From: RGIG4097 sp045613765 | GTDB taxonomy: Bacteria; Bacillota; Clostridia; Christensenellales; CAG-917 | Length of the DNA stretch: 64,000 bases | Direction: 5' to 3' | Assembly: GCA_045613765.1 (NCBI GenBank) | Contig: JAZLBO010000003.1 | Coordinates: 1-64,000 of the forward strand | In this document: one piece after another, positions 45,453 to 53,744 of the stretch | Layout of the letters: each line of letters opens with the position of its first letter | How positions within the stretch are numbered: the first letter of the stretch is position 1 | Made by a program: the position numbers and the translations under genes | The notes under the pieces: generated by a model | The model's database searches: none | Told to the model about the DNA's origin: nothing | Seen by the model: only the letters and a program-made list of their open reading frames with translations

Positions 45453-46979
45453 TTATTCATCAATTTTGTCATTTTCAACTGCTGTTTCTGTGCTTTCAAC
45501 AGTTTCTTCAATTTCAGTGGCGACCACGTTTTCTTCTGTTGAAGGGGTGCAGTCAAAGGGGCAGGAGCAACCTTCTTCTCCACAAGTGCAGACCATTGTC
45601 AAATCGTCTTCTGTGGCTTGAGTGTCTGCATTTTCCTTTTCTTGAAGTGCTTCGTCAAGTTTTGCTTGGCGCAATCTATTTGCGTCTTTCACGACGAATA
45701 CAATGGGTATGATGGCAAAGACTGCAATGATTGTGCCTGCAAGGAAGATTTCAAAGGGAGGCATATATTCCACTGCATTGTCGTCAATCTTGGCAAGGTT
45801 GATGCAGAGTGTCACGAGAGGACCAATGAGCATAGGCACAAGGACTGTAAAGCACATTCTTACGCCTTGGAATCTGCCTTCGCTACCCTTGGGGATATAG
45901 TCTTGGAAGGTTGACATAAGTGCGCCACTGCCTGAGAGCAATGCGCCCATCATAAATGTGCCTGCCACAACCATAACTGCCACGTAACTTGACACGGGCA
46001 TAAATTGCATAAGGTAGAAGACGAGCATACCCGCCACTGCCACAATGACGATGGGGATATAGAAGTATTTTCTGCCCACTTTGTCATAGAGTATGCCTGT
46101 TGCTGCAGTGATGCCACCTGCCAAAACAATGATGATTGCAAGGGGGATGATATAGTCTTTGATGCCCAATGTATTTTGGATGAAGTTGATGAGATATGAG
46201 AAGAAAGTTTGTTGTGCAATGCCAAGGATACAAGTTGCAGAAAGGCAAACGTACAACATCTTATTGTTCTTGATGACTGAAGGACGGAAACCGTAGAAAG
46301 TTTCCTTCAAGTAATTCTTGTTTTGGATTTTGGGTATATCTGCCTTATCCTTCAAAGTGAACAATGCCACAATACCTGCAATGATGGGAAGGACGCCAAG
46401 TATGATGAAGAAAAGCACAGAGTTGCCTGCGTCGTATGTGAACATTGCAATGACAAATACAAGGACGAAAGCAAGGATTGAGAAGATTGACATCACTGAG
46501 TTGACTTTGCCACGATTGGTTGTATCGGTGACGTCAGTGATCCAAGTGTTAAATGCTGCGTCATTGGCAGTTGAACCAAAGAAAGTCATGATACAGTCAA
46601 ATATGACAAGAAGTGCGCCAATGAGTCCCACTGTCTTTGTTGTGGGTGTCACGGGGATTGCAGCAAAGAGCATAATGGTCACGCCCCAAGCAAGATAGCC
46701 GTAAGCAATGAAGGGTTTGCGCTTGCCAACTCTGTCAATAAATCCACCTGCAAAAATTGTTGTTGCAGTGGCAGTGATTGCACTGAGCCAAATCATCAAC
46801 GTACTGACAAGAGTGCCCGTTGTGTTGCTTACTCCTGCAAAGACGTCTTGAGCAAAGGTGGCAAAGTACATATTTTCAACTGACCAAGCAATTTGACCAA
46901 TAAGCCCAAATATGATTGCACAGAGCCAAACTTTTCCACCAAGTTTTGTTGCTTTTACACTTTGAGTGTTAGGTTTCAT
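45453..46979 (-). CDS. MFS transporter with short Cys-rich cytoplasmic tail
   Basis: The 508-residue protein has about 12 membrane helices and the major-facilitator loop motif GGFIDRVGKRKPFIAYGY after helix 2, repeated as GILYDKVGRKYFYIP. The family resembles sugar/SLC45-like MFS carriers, and the substrate is unknown. After the last helix comes a charged tail (about 425-508) with five cysteines in CTCGEEGCSCPFDC (464-477) and then a Glu/Thr-rich end. TTTGGAG precedes the ATG at 46979. The similar transporter at 47895 carries a much larger Cys tail. Confidence 0.85.
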   Translation of the reverse strand: MKPNTQSVKATKLGGKVWLCAIIFGLIGQIAWSVENMYFATFAQDVFAGVSNTTGTLVSTLMIWLSAITATATTIFAGGFIDRVGKRKPFIAYGYLAWGVTIMLFAAIPVTPTTKTVGLIGALLVIFDCIMTFFGSTANDAAFNTWITDVTDTTNRGKVNSVMSIFSILAFVLVFVIAMFTYDAGNSVLFFIILGVLPIIAGIVALFTLKDKADIPKIQNKNYLKETFYGFRPSVIKNNKMLYVCLSATCILGIAQQTFFSYLINFIQNTLGIKDYIIPLAIIIVLAGGITAATGILYDKVGRKYFYIPIVIVAVAGMLVFYLMQFMPVSSYVAVMVVAGTFMMGALLSGSGALMSTFQDYIPKGSEGRFQGVRMCFTVLVPMLIGPLVTLCINLAKIDDNAVEYMPPFEIFLAGTIIAVFAIIPIVFVVKDANRLRQAKLDEALQEKENADTQATEDDLTMVCTCGEEGCSCPFDCTPSTEENVVATEIEETVESTETAVENDKIDE

Positions 46980-47042
46980 AATTTTCTCCAAAATGTTTTG
47001 TTCAACAATATTTTAGCATATACAAAAATTATGTCAATATAT

Positions 47043-47066
47043 AAAAAAACCACCAACGGTGGTTTT
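47043..47066 (-). terminator. Terminator after tcdA
   Basis: Read on the minus strand, AAAACCACC-GTT-GGTGGTTTTTTTT is a strong stem with a T-run that ends tcdA transcription. Confidence 0.85.
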
Positions 47067-47100
47067 CTTGCAAAATTTGGGTTGTCAAAGTGGCTTTTGA

Positions 47101-47805
47101 TTATTCCTTGCCGATAATAGATCTTATCACGTGGCCTGCAATCATAAGTCCTGCAATGGCAGGGGGGTATGATATGCTTGCAGGGATATGTCTGCCTTTT
47201 TCAACCACAGGGTTTTCAATCTCAACGGGTTGCTCCTTTGAGTAGAGCACGTCAAGGGAGTTTATGCCACGGTTTTTCAATTCCTTGCGCATAACTTTGG
47301 CAAGGGGGCAGACTGAAGTCTTTTTGATGTCTACAATCTCAAAATTGTAGCCCAATTTGTTGCCAGTGCCCATGCAACTGACAATATTGATGCCCTTATC
47401 TTTTGCCCTTGAAATAAGTTCCAATTTTGCAGAAACAGTGTCCACTGCATCAACAATAAAGTCATATTTGTCAATGGCAACGCTGTCTGCGTTTTCGGGC
47501 AGATAAAACATATCAAATGTTGTGACGTTGCAGTCAGGATTGATTGAAAGAATACGTTCCTTTGCCACATCAACCTTTTTTCTGCCTATTGTGTCAACTG
47601 TTGCAAGGATTTGACGGTTGAGGTTGCTGTTGTGGATACAATCGCTGTCAAGGACTGCAATATTGCCTACGCCACTGCGAGCAAGGGCTTCAACGACGTA
47701 ACCACCGACGCCACCAACGCCTGCCACAAGAATATTTGCCTTTGCAAGCCTTGAAAGTGCGTCGCCACCAATGAGCATTTCCGTACGTGTAAAATCTGTT
47801 TTCAT
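47101..47805 (-). CDS. tcdA: tRNA threonylcarbamoyladenosine dehydratase
   Basis: TcdA (CsdL) uses ATP to cyclise t6A37 to ct6A in tRNA. The 234-residue E1-like protein has the ATP loop ILVAGVGGVGGYVVEALARSGVG, the metal Asp in VLDSD, SNLNRQILA and the C-terminal SVCPLAKVMRKELKNRG. YwlC at 39943 supplies the t6A precursor. The helper CsdE is not seen. ThiF/MoeB relatives are the alternative, but no ThiS/MoaD gene is near. Confidence 0.9.
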   Translation of the reverse strand: MKTDFTRTEMLIGGDALSRLAKANILVAGVGGVGGYVVEALARSGVGNIAVLDSDCIHNSNLNRQILATVDTIGRKKVDVAKERILSINPDCNVTTFDMFYLPENADSVAIDKYDFIVDAVDTVSAKLELISRAKDKGINIVSCMGTGNKLGYNFEIVDIKKTSVCPLAKVMRKELKNRGINSLDVLYSKEQPVEIENPVVEKGRHIPASISYPPAIAGLMIAGHVIRSIIGKE

Positions 47806-47837
47806 AATAATGTTTTGCCAACTCTATGTTGTTATAT

Positions 47838-47872
47838 AAAACTTGCGATGGGATTGTCCATCGCAAGTTTTT
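47838..47872 (-). terminator. Terminator between the GPH transporter gene and tcdA
   Basis: A 13-bp stem AAACTTGCGATGG...CCATCGCAAGTTT with T-rich flanks on both strands. It ends the transporter transcript read on the minus strand. Confidence 0.8.
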
Positions 47873-47894
47873 ATTTGTCCGTAGGACAGGTTGA

Positions 47895-49769
47895 TTATTC
47901 TGCTGTTTCTTCAGTTGTTTCAGGTGTGTGTGCCTCGCAACATCCACAAGTGCATTTTTCTTCTGCATCGTGGTTGTGTTCGTGACAACCGCAGTTACAT
48001 TCTTCGCCTTCGTGGCAATCACAGTCACAATCTTCGCCGTCACAGCAACCGCATTGGCAGTCGCAGTCACATTCTTCTGCGTCTTCAATGCCGTCACGCT
48101 TTCTGATTTCTGCGCAAATACGTTCGTATTCGACTTCGTCAATCTTGTACTTCTTCATGTAGAGAATGAATGCTGCAGTGAGGAAGATGATGGGGAGTAC
48201 GCCCATGCAAACCATAACCCAAACTGATGCGGAGGGATCTGCGCCTGCAAGTGCAGTTGAGATTTGTTGCTTCATAACTTCTTCAGTGATAAGGCCGTTT
48301 GCTTGGTCAACTGTTGCCTTTGAAATGATTTCACTGATTGCAGTATATCCAACAGCAATAAGGATGATTGTTTCAATAAGTTTGACAACTGATGAGCCCA
48401 TCTTTGCCATGAAAGGACGGACTGAGAAGATAAAGCCTTCTGCACGTGAGCCTGTCTTGAGGTCGTTGTATTCGATGGTGTTTGTCATTGAAATTGTAAG
48501 CACTTGATAGAAGAGTGCTTGACCAAATGATGCGATTGCACCAAAGATTGCAATGCCGACAAAGAGCAATGTTTGTGAAAGGTTGAGGTTGAGAAGGTTT
48601 CTGAGGATTTCAATTTCCTTTCCACCTGAAAGATCAAGTGAGTTTGTTGCAAGTGCAAGGATGAGCATGATGACGTAACCTGCGCAAATTGCACCAAAGC
48701 AAATCTTCATAAGTTGCTTTCTTGTAAGTTTCTTTGAAAGGATAGGGTAGAGGACGACGATTGCCATTGAAACGCCTGTGAGTGCAGTAAACACTGTGAC
48801 GAGCATTCCGTTGTAGCCGTACTTGAGATATACCCAATATGTGACAAGAACGTTGAGGATTGCACTGCCGATATTGTAAAGGAGCATTGAGCCTGCGGTG
48901 ACGAGAACTTGGTCATTGCCAAAGAGGACTTTGAACATTGCAACAAGTGCATTGTCTTTCTTTGTGCCGTTTGCCTTTGCTTCTGCCTTTGCTGCTTTCT
49001 TTTCTGCTCTGACTGCGGCCTTTTCTTCTTGAGACATTGCTTTGAAAGCCTCTTTTGCTGCTTTCTTTGCTTCTCTTTCTGCGATTTCTTCTTCAGTGAG
49101 AGGGGGAAGGGGCTTTTCTTGAACAACACAAGTTGTCATGATTTGGCATCCTGCAAAGAGTGCGCAGATGACGATAGCGATGACTTGATATGCAGTTTGA
49201 GTGTTGCCACCAATTGCAAAGTCGCCTGCTGTGAGGACGGGGATGAGAATGACGCACATACCCATACCAAGACCTGCGCCAACGTTTGCGATTGTTGCAA
49301 GGTTGTTTCTGTCTTCTGCATTTGATGTGAGTGAAGGCATCATGCCCCAGTATGAAATGTCGTTCATAGTGTAGGTGATACCCCAGAGCAAATACATAAA
49401 TGCAAAGAAGATGACGTAAGATGAGCCTTCAAGAGGCACGAAGAACATCAACAAAACGATGACGATGTTGGTGAGCATACCAATCATAATCCAAGGCTTA
49501 AATTTGCCGAATTTTGTACGTGTCTTTTCAATAAGCATACCCATGATAGGATCATTAAGACCGTCAAAGATTCTGCAAGCAACGATGATTATGCCAACTG
49601 CTGCATATTCTGCTGTTGTCAAGCTCTTGGTTGCAAGGATGAACAATGTGAGGAAGGTGTTGACAAGAGTATAAGTCATGTCACGGCCAATACCACCCAT
49701 TGAGTATCCCCAAAGGTTGCGACTGGAGAGCCTTCCGGGCTCAAGAGTTTTAGGTTGTTTCTTTCCCAT
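47895..49769 (-). CDS. GPH-family (MelB-like) transporter with metallothionein-like tail
   Basis: The 624-residue protein has the glycoside-pentoside-hexuronide carrier pattern of twelve helices, with RIFDGLNDPIMGMLIEKTRTKFGKFKPWI after helix 2 and ISYWGMMPSLT. Two parts are unusual. The central cytoplasmic loop (about 235-285) is a long Ala/Lys/Glu coiled segment. The C-terminal tail (566-624, bases 47898-48074) has 16 Cys and 5 His within about 50 residues, in CxC and CxCxC runs such as ECDCDCQCGCCDG and CNCGCHEHNH. Such a tail should bind several metal ions. GGGAGA precedes the ATG. Confidence 0.85.
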   Translation of the reverse strand: MGKKQPKTLEPGRLSSRNLWGYSMGGIGRDMTYTLVNTFLTLFILATKSLTTAEYAAVGIIIVACRIFDGLNDPIMGMLIEKTRTKFGKFKPWIMIGMLTNIVIVLLMFFVPLEGSSYVIFFAFMYLLWGITYTMNDISYWGMMPSLTSNAEDRNNLATIANVGAGLGMGMCVILIPVLTAGDFAIGGNTQTAYQVIAIVICALFAGCQIMTTCVVQEKPLPPLTEEEIAEREAKKAAKEAFKAMSQEEKAAVRAEKKAAKAEAKANGTKKDNALVAMFKVLFGNDQVLVTAGSMLLYNIGSAILNVLVTYWVYLKYGYNGMLVTVFTALTGVSMAIVVLYPILSKKLTRKQLMKICFGAICAGYVIMLILALATNSLDLSGGKEIEILRNLLNLNLSQTLLFVGIAIFGAIASFGQALFYQVLTISMTNTIEYNDLKTGSRAEGFIFSVRPFMAKMGSSVVKLIETIILIAVGYTAISEIISKATVDQANGLITEEVMKQQISTALAGADPSASVWVMVCMGVLPIIFLTAAFILYMKKYKIDEVEYERICAEIRKRDGIEDAEECDCDCQCGCCDGEDCDCDCHEGEECNCGCHEHNHDAEEKCTCGCCEAHTPETTEETAE

Positions 49770-49896
49770 AAAAATCTCCCTTTAGGTTTTTATTTTTATT
49801 TTGATTTTGTTTGATCTATGTGTTTATAACACCGTATAGGTGAGTTAAAACCTTGATTTTGTCAATATCCAGTTTAGAGCAGTAGTGCAATTTGCG

Positions 49897-49941
49897 TCAG
49901 CACTCAAAGACAAAGGACAGTGGTCCGTCTTGTTGAATACC
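49897..49941 (-). pseudogene. Relic of a second dtd 3' end
   Basis: In the minus frame these 45 bases read GIQQDGPLSFVFEC-stop, matching the last residues QQQDGPLSFVFEC-stop of the intact dtd 134 bases upstream. The two copies differ mainly at silent positions (for example CCA/CCT, CTG/CTA, TCC/TCT). The match extends into the 3' flank, where both have an AGTGC...GCACT hairpin. No start or upstream part of the second gene remains. Confidence 0.65.
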
Positions 49942-50030
49942 CCACAAAAATACATTGTCTTTTTGCGGGGACCCCGATTGACTGGTTGTGCGTTTTCGCA
50001 ACAACAAGTTTGGGATAGTGCGCTTTTTCG

Positions 50031-50474
50031 TTAGCACTCAAAGACGAAAGATAGAGGCCCATCTTGTTGTTGCTCAATGTACATGTGTGCGCCAAAGACA
50101 CCGTTTTTGACTGTGACGCCTTGCTCACGGATTTTTTCTGTGATGTAGTTATAAAGATATCTTGCTCGCTCAGGTTCTTCTGCGTGACCAAAGTCAGGGC
50201 GATTGCCTGTGCCTTTGCCAAGTTTGCCTGCAAGAGAGAATTGCGACACCAGAAGTATCTCCCCACCTGCTTGAAGGACGTTCAAATTCATCTTGTCGTT
50301 TTCATCACGGAAGATGCGCAGTTTTGCCATCTTACTTGCAAAGTAATCTGCCTGTGCTTCCGTGTCCCCCTTTTCAATGCCAAGGAAGATTGTAAGCCCA
50401 GATGGGATTTCGCTTATAAGTTGGTTGTCAACGTACAAGGCACTATGAAATGTTCTTTGAATAACTGCACGCAT
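50031..50474 (-). CDS. dtd: D-aminoacyl-tRNA deacylase
   Basis: Dtd frees tRNA from wrongly attached D-amino acids and glycine. The 147-residue protein has the normal length and the two cross-subunit motifs, SQFSLAG and NRPDF (the latter in the Gly-cisPro region), with MRAVIQRTFHSALYVDNQ at the start and MNLNVLQAGGEILLVSQ. It lies 17 bases downstream of the methyltransferase gene on the same strand. Confidence 0.93.
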   Translation of the reverse strand: MRAVIQRTFHSALYVDNQLISEIPSGLTIFLGIEKGDTEAQADYFASKMAKLRIFRDENDKMNLNVLQAGGEILLVSQFSLAGKLGKGTGNRPDFGHAEEPERARYLYNYITEKIREQGVTVKNGVFGAHMYIEQQQDGPLSFVFEC

Positions 50475-50491
50475 ATAGTTTGGATAAAATG

Positions 50492-51673
50492 TTAGATGAG
50501 AAGTTTGGGTTTTTTATATACACTGTCGTAGCGCATTTTGGGTGGCTTTGCAAGATATTGGAAAAGGTTGCACTCAAGTTCACTATTGTACAGTTTTCTT
50601 GTTTTTGTTGCACGTCTTCCAAAATATTTTTCAAAGGGAAGGTATGATGTGATGACGTATGCACACCACTCGTCAAGAGTGCCATACACCTTGCCAAAGT
50701 CACGATACAATTCCTTCAATTCGTCTTCCTTCAAAAGACGTTCCCCATAAGGTGGGTTGGTGACTATAACGCCGTGTGAGTATCTTGATGAAAGATTGCG
50801 CATATCGTTCACTTGAAGATGGATCTTATCTCGCACCCCTGCCTTTTCTGCGTGTTTCAGTGCAAGTTTGATTGCTTCGGGATTGATGTCAAACCCACTT
50901 ATGCGCAGTTCTCTATCACGATTGACAAGTTGTTCGGCTTCGTTTTGAACTATGTCACGGACGGATGGTGCATTTGTAAAGGACTCGCAGGCAAAACTTC
51001 TGTTCATACCCGGTGCAATGTTGAGCCCAATGAGTGCAGCCTCAATGGGAATTGTGCCACTGCCACAAAATGGGTCAATAAGTGGACGATCGGGATTCCA
51101 TACAGAGAGTTGTATGATTGCAGATGCAAGAGTTTCACGGATTGGTGCTTCTCCAAGCCAAGTGCGATATCCACGCTTGTGAAGACCTGCGCCTGACGTG
51201 TCGAGAGTGACACGGACGTGGTCAAGATATATTGCAACTTCAATGGAATACTCTGGGCCGTCTTCGGGGAGTTTGCTCACCTTATAACTGCTTGAAAGAG
51301 AAGTGACAATGGCCTTTTTGGATATGCTTTGAATACTGCTCAGTGCAAATAACTTGCTCTTGACGCTCTTTGCAGTGACAATGATTTTGGCATCTCTCGG
51401 CAAAACCTCTTGCCAATCAATGTTTTTCATATTGTCAAAAAGTGAGTCAAAATCTGTTGCATCAAATTCGGCAATAAGGACACGAACTCTACCTGCAGTG
51501 CGCAAAAACATATTTGCACGGAGCACGTCAGTCCAATCTCCATCAAAAAGAATTCTGCCTGCTTCAGCCCCACCGGGATTGTAGCCGAGAGAAGTCAGTT
51601 CACGCTTGGTGACTGCTTCAATCCCACTTGCAGAAGAAACTTCGATTGATAATTTGCCGTCAAAAATGCTCAT
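50492..51673 (-). CDS. THUMP-domain class I RNA methyltransferase (RlmL/YpsC type)
   Basis: The family methylates guanine N2 in 23S rRNA. The 393-residue protein has an N-terminal ferredoxin-like/THUMP part (about 1-160), LHKRGYRTWLGEAPIRETLASA, the SAM motif DPFCGSGTIPIEAALIG and the catalytic TNPPYGERL. The single methyltransferase domain resembles Firmicute YpsC/RlmL N-half more than the fused E. coli RlmKL. It is followed by dtd. Confidence 0.9.
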   Translation of the reverse strand: MSIFDGKLSIEVSSASGIEAVTKRELTSLGYNPGGAEAGRILFDGDWTDVLRANMFLRTAGRVRVLIAEFDATDFDSLFDNMKNIDWQEVLPRDAKIIVTAKSVKSKLFALSSIQSISKKAIVTSLSSSYKVSKLPEDGPEYSIEVAIYLDHVRVTLDTSGAGLHKRGYRTWLGEAPIRETLASAIIQLSVWNPDRPLIDPFCGSGTIPIEAALIGLNIAPGMNRSFACESFTNAPSVRDIVQNEAEQLVNRDRELRISGFDINPEAIKLALKHAEKAGVRDKIHLQVNDMRNLSSRYSHGVIVTNPPYGERLLKEDELKELYRDFGKVYGTLDEWCAYVITSYLPFEKYFGRRATKTRKLYNSELECNLFQYLAKPPKMRYDSVYKKPKLLI

Positions 51674-52112
51674 ACGTATCTATTATACTTATAAATAAGT
51701 ATTAAGTCAATAGCAAATATTCAAATAGGTGGGAATTAATGTTGAGTTATGATTGCAGTGCAATAAGGCAAGGTGGTTGTAGAAAAAATAGTGCCGTCAA
51801 AATTTGCATTGACTATACGCCCTTTGGGATAGTATAATATCTTTGTTGGCGTGGTTTTGTTATGAAAAATCAAGGGCGAAACCGACGTATTGCACTGTGT
51901 TTGCCAGCCACTAAATGAGGGCGATAAAACCATTTTGATGATGGCAAATGTCGTTCAAAATAGACGGTGTGTTGGGTGTGTGACAACGACACATTGAAAA
52001 CCACAAAACTCACAAACAAAGTGTTTTGCAGACAAATTGCAAATGTAAAGCGCCGTTTTGTGCAAAATAAAATAAAACTGCGACATAACAAAATGTCGGC
52101 GTAGGAGAGTAT
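51674..52112 (+). other. Long intergenic region without a convincing gene
   Basis: About 440 bases lie between divergent genes. A minus-strand frame (51736-51933) exists but has no ribosome site and no recognisable product. A perfect hairpin CGACAT-AACAAA-ATGTCG (52081-52098) sits just before the nitroreductase ribosome site TAGGAGAG. I see no repeat or terminator here. Confidence 0.4.
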
Positions 52113-52646
52113 ATGAACTTTAGAGAACTGGTTGAAAAGAGAGAAAGTTGCCGTGCATATACAGGTGGTATGGTAGAGCGTAATCACTTGGATTCAATCT
52201 TGCATGCAGGCAGATTGTCACCATCTGCAAGAAACACACAACCTTGGAAATTTTACGTCATCCAAAACGAAAAGAAGGAAGAACTTTGCGAGGCAGTGAA
52301 AGTCCTTGGCTTCAACAAGTTTGTAGATGATGCAGGCGCATTTATCGTCATAGTGGCAGACAATTCATTTCGTGACCAGACTGCAAAGATTGTCACAAGC
52401 AGAGATTTTGTTGAAAATGATATTGGCATTGCCATTGCATCAATGACTTATCAAGCCACCGACCTTGGCTATGGCAGTTGTATCCTTGGCGCATTTAATG
52501 GCAAAGACGTATGCAAGGTTATCGGCATAGATGAAAAGAGAGCAAAGGACGTCAAACTTATCCTTGCCATCGGCAAAAAAGCAACCCAAGAAACAAGAGA
52601 AAAGAAACGCAAATCTCCCGAAGAAACAATCATTTATATTGATTAG
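52113..52646 (+). CDS. Nitroreductase family flavoprotein
   Basis: The 177-residue protein has the FMN-binding arginine motif RESCRAYTGG, SPSARNTQPWKFYVI for the second FMN loop, and the C-terminal GYGSCILGAFNGKDVCKVIGI. These enzymes reduce nitro compounds, quinones or flavins with NAD(P)H. The substrate cannot be told. GGAGAG precedes the ATG. A second small enzyme gene follows after 59 bases. Confidence 0.9.
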   Translation: MNFRELVEKRESCRAYTGGMVERNHLDSILHAGRLSPSARNTQPWKFYVIQNEKKEELCEAVKVLGFNKFVDDAGAFIVIVADNSFRDQTAKIVTSRDFVENDIGIAIASMTYQATDLGYGSCILGAFNGKDVCKVIGIDEKRAKDVKLILAIGKKATQETREKKRKSPEETIIYID

Positions 52647-52705
52647 AAAATGATATGCGAGCACTGGATTGATTAATTGTGCTTGCAGTGAGTAGATAAG
52701 AACTT

Positions 52706-53191
52706 ATGTACAACAAAAATTTGCAAAAAGAATTCAAAGTTATGTTTGTCTGTCACGGAAACATCTGCCGTTCACCAATGGCAGAGTTTGTCATGAAAGA
52801 CGAATTGAAAAAGAGAAACCTTGACAAATTGATCAAGGTGTATTCTTCTGCAACAAGTTATGAAGAAACGGGCAACCCTGTCTATCCCCCTGCAGTTGCA
52901 AAAATGAAAAGAGAAGGTGTGACAATATATCCTCACGTGGCTCAAACAATAGAAAGAGATGACTACGGCAAGTATGATATGTTTGTTGCAATGGATCAAC
53001 GCAACGTAAGAAATCTGCTCAACAAGTTTGGAGATGACAAGGACTGTAAGGTGTCAAAACTTCTTGACTATACTGACAACCATGGAGATATTGCAGATCC
53101 TTGGTATAGTGGCAACTTTGACGTAACATATACGGATATAGTTGAAGGAGTTGACGCTCTCATTGATTATATCCTCAAAGAAAAAATGTAA
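52706..53191 (+). CDS. Low-molecular-weight protein-tyrosine phosphatase
   Basis: The 161-residue protein has the loop VMFVCHGNICRSPMAEFVM with the Cys and Arg nucleophile site and the acid Asp in IADPWYSGNFDVTYTDI, flanked by aromatic residues. The loop residue that is Thr in the ywlE-like gene at 40925 is Ile here, as in true tyrosine phosphatases. The N-terminus is about 10 residues longer than usual, and an in-frame ATG at 52742 (MFVCHGN) is a possible alternative start. Confidence 0.92.
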   Translation: MYNKNLQKEFKVMFVCHGNICRSPMAEFVMKDELKKRNLDKLIKVYSSATSYEETGNPVYPPAVAKMKREGVTIYPHVAQTIERDDYGKYDMFVAMDQRNVRNLLNKFGDDKDCKVSKLLDYTDNHGDIADPWYSGNFDVTYTDIVEGVDALIDYILKEKM

Positions 53192-53564
53192 AAGCGCAAG
53201 AAAAACCGAGAATTTCATCAAAATGCAAAATGAAGATAAAGTCCACAGAAATGTTGTGGATTTTATTTTTTTGTCAAAATAATACACGATAGGTGTTTTA
53301 TAAAAATAATCGTACAACACATATCGTGTACTTGATATGGCGAAAACCGTGAAAATAACCCAAAATGAAGTTAAAAGTAGGCGAAAAATCGTATTTTAGT
53401 GTACAATTCGTGTACTATCATATTTTTTGTGTAGTTCTGTGTCTTGCATAACTTGTGAGAGTTTTGATTAATATTGGAAGTGGTGGTGGACAGAGAAAAT
53501 TGCCAAAATTTGTCGAATTGCAAAAAGTATTTGCTTTTTTTTCTAAATATGGTAAAATATAAAA
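53192..53564 (+). other. AT-rich intergenic region with a long inverted repeat
   Basis: No gene is seen. An inverted repeat with 15-base arms (TACACGATAGGTGTT at 53283-53297 and its near complement at 53316-53330, 14 of 15 matching) encloses 18 bases. A third partial site, TACAATTCGTGTA, lies at 53402-53414. This cluster could be an operator for the ABC gene or a weak terminator for the phosphatase gene. Confidence 0.45.
53531..53558 (+). promoter_or_regulatory. Promoter of the ABC exporter gene
   Basis: TTGCTT (53531-53536) and TAAAAT (53553-53558) are 16 bases apart. The start would fall near 53565, leaving a leader of about 180 bases. Confidence 0.5.
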
Positions 53565-53744
53565 GTCGCACGACAAAAGGCGATTTATATTTTATATATA
53601 AATTAAGTGGCAGATGAGGAAGTTGTTGCCACAAAAAAGTCCCAACTCACAAAGGTATAAATTTGTTGGTGACAAATATCAAGTCTTTGACTTGTCTGCC
53701 TTTTGTCCAACTACGGCACAAAAATATGATTAGGATGGAACTAT
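53565..53744 (+). ncRNA. Structured 5' leader of the ABC exporter gene
   Basis: The leader can fold a GTGGCA...TGCCAC stem (53609-53634) and then a nested stem: GTTG/CAAC (outer), GACAAA/TTTGTC (middle) and CAAGTC-TTT-GACTTG (inner), between 53663 and 53712. No T-run follows, so control would act on translation. I cannot match it to a known riboswitch. Confidence 0.4.

Noticed and set aside
51736..51933. 65-codon minus-strand frame in the gap before the nitroreductase gene
   Set aside because: It has no ribosome site, no recognisable motif, and base use unlike neighbouring genes.
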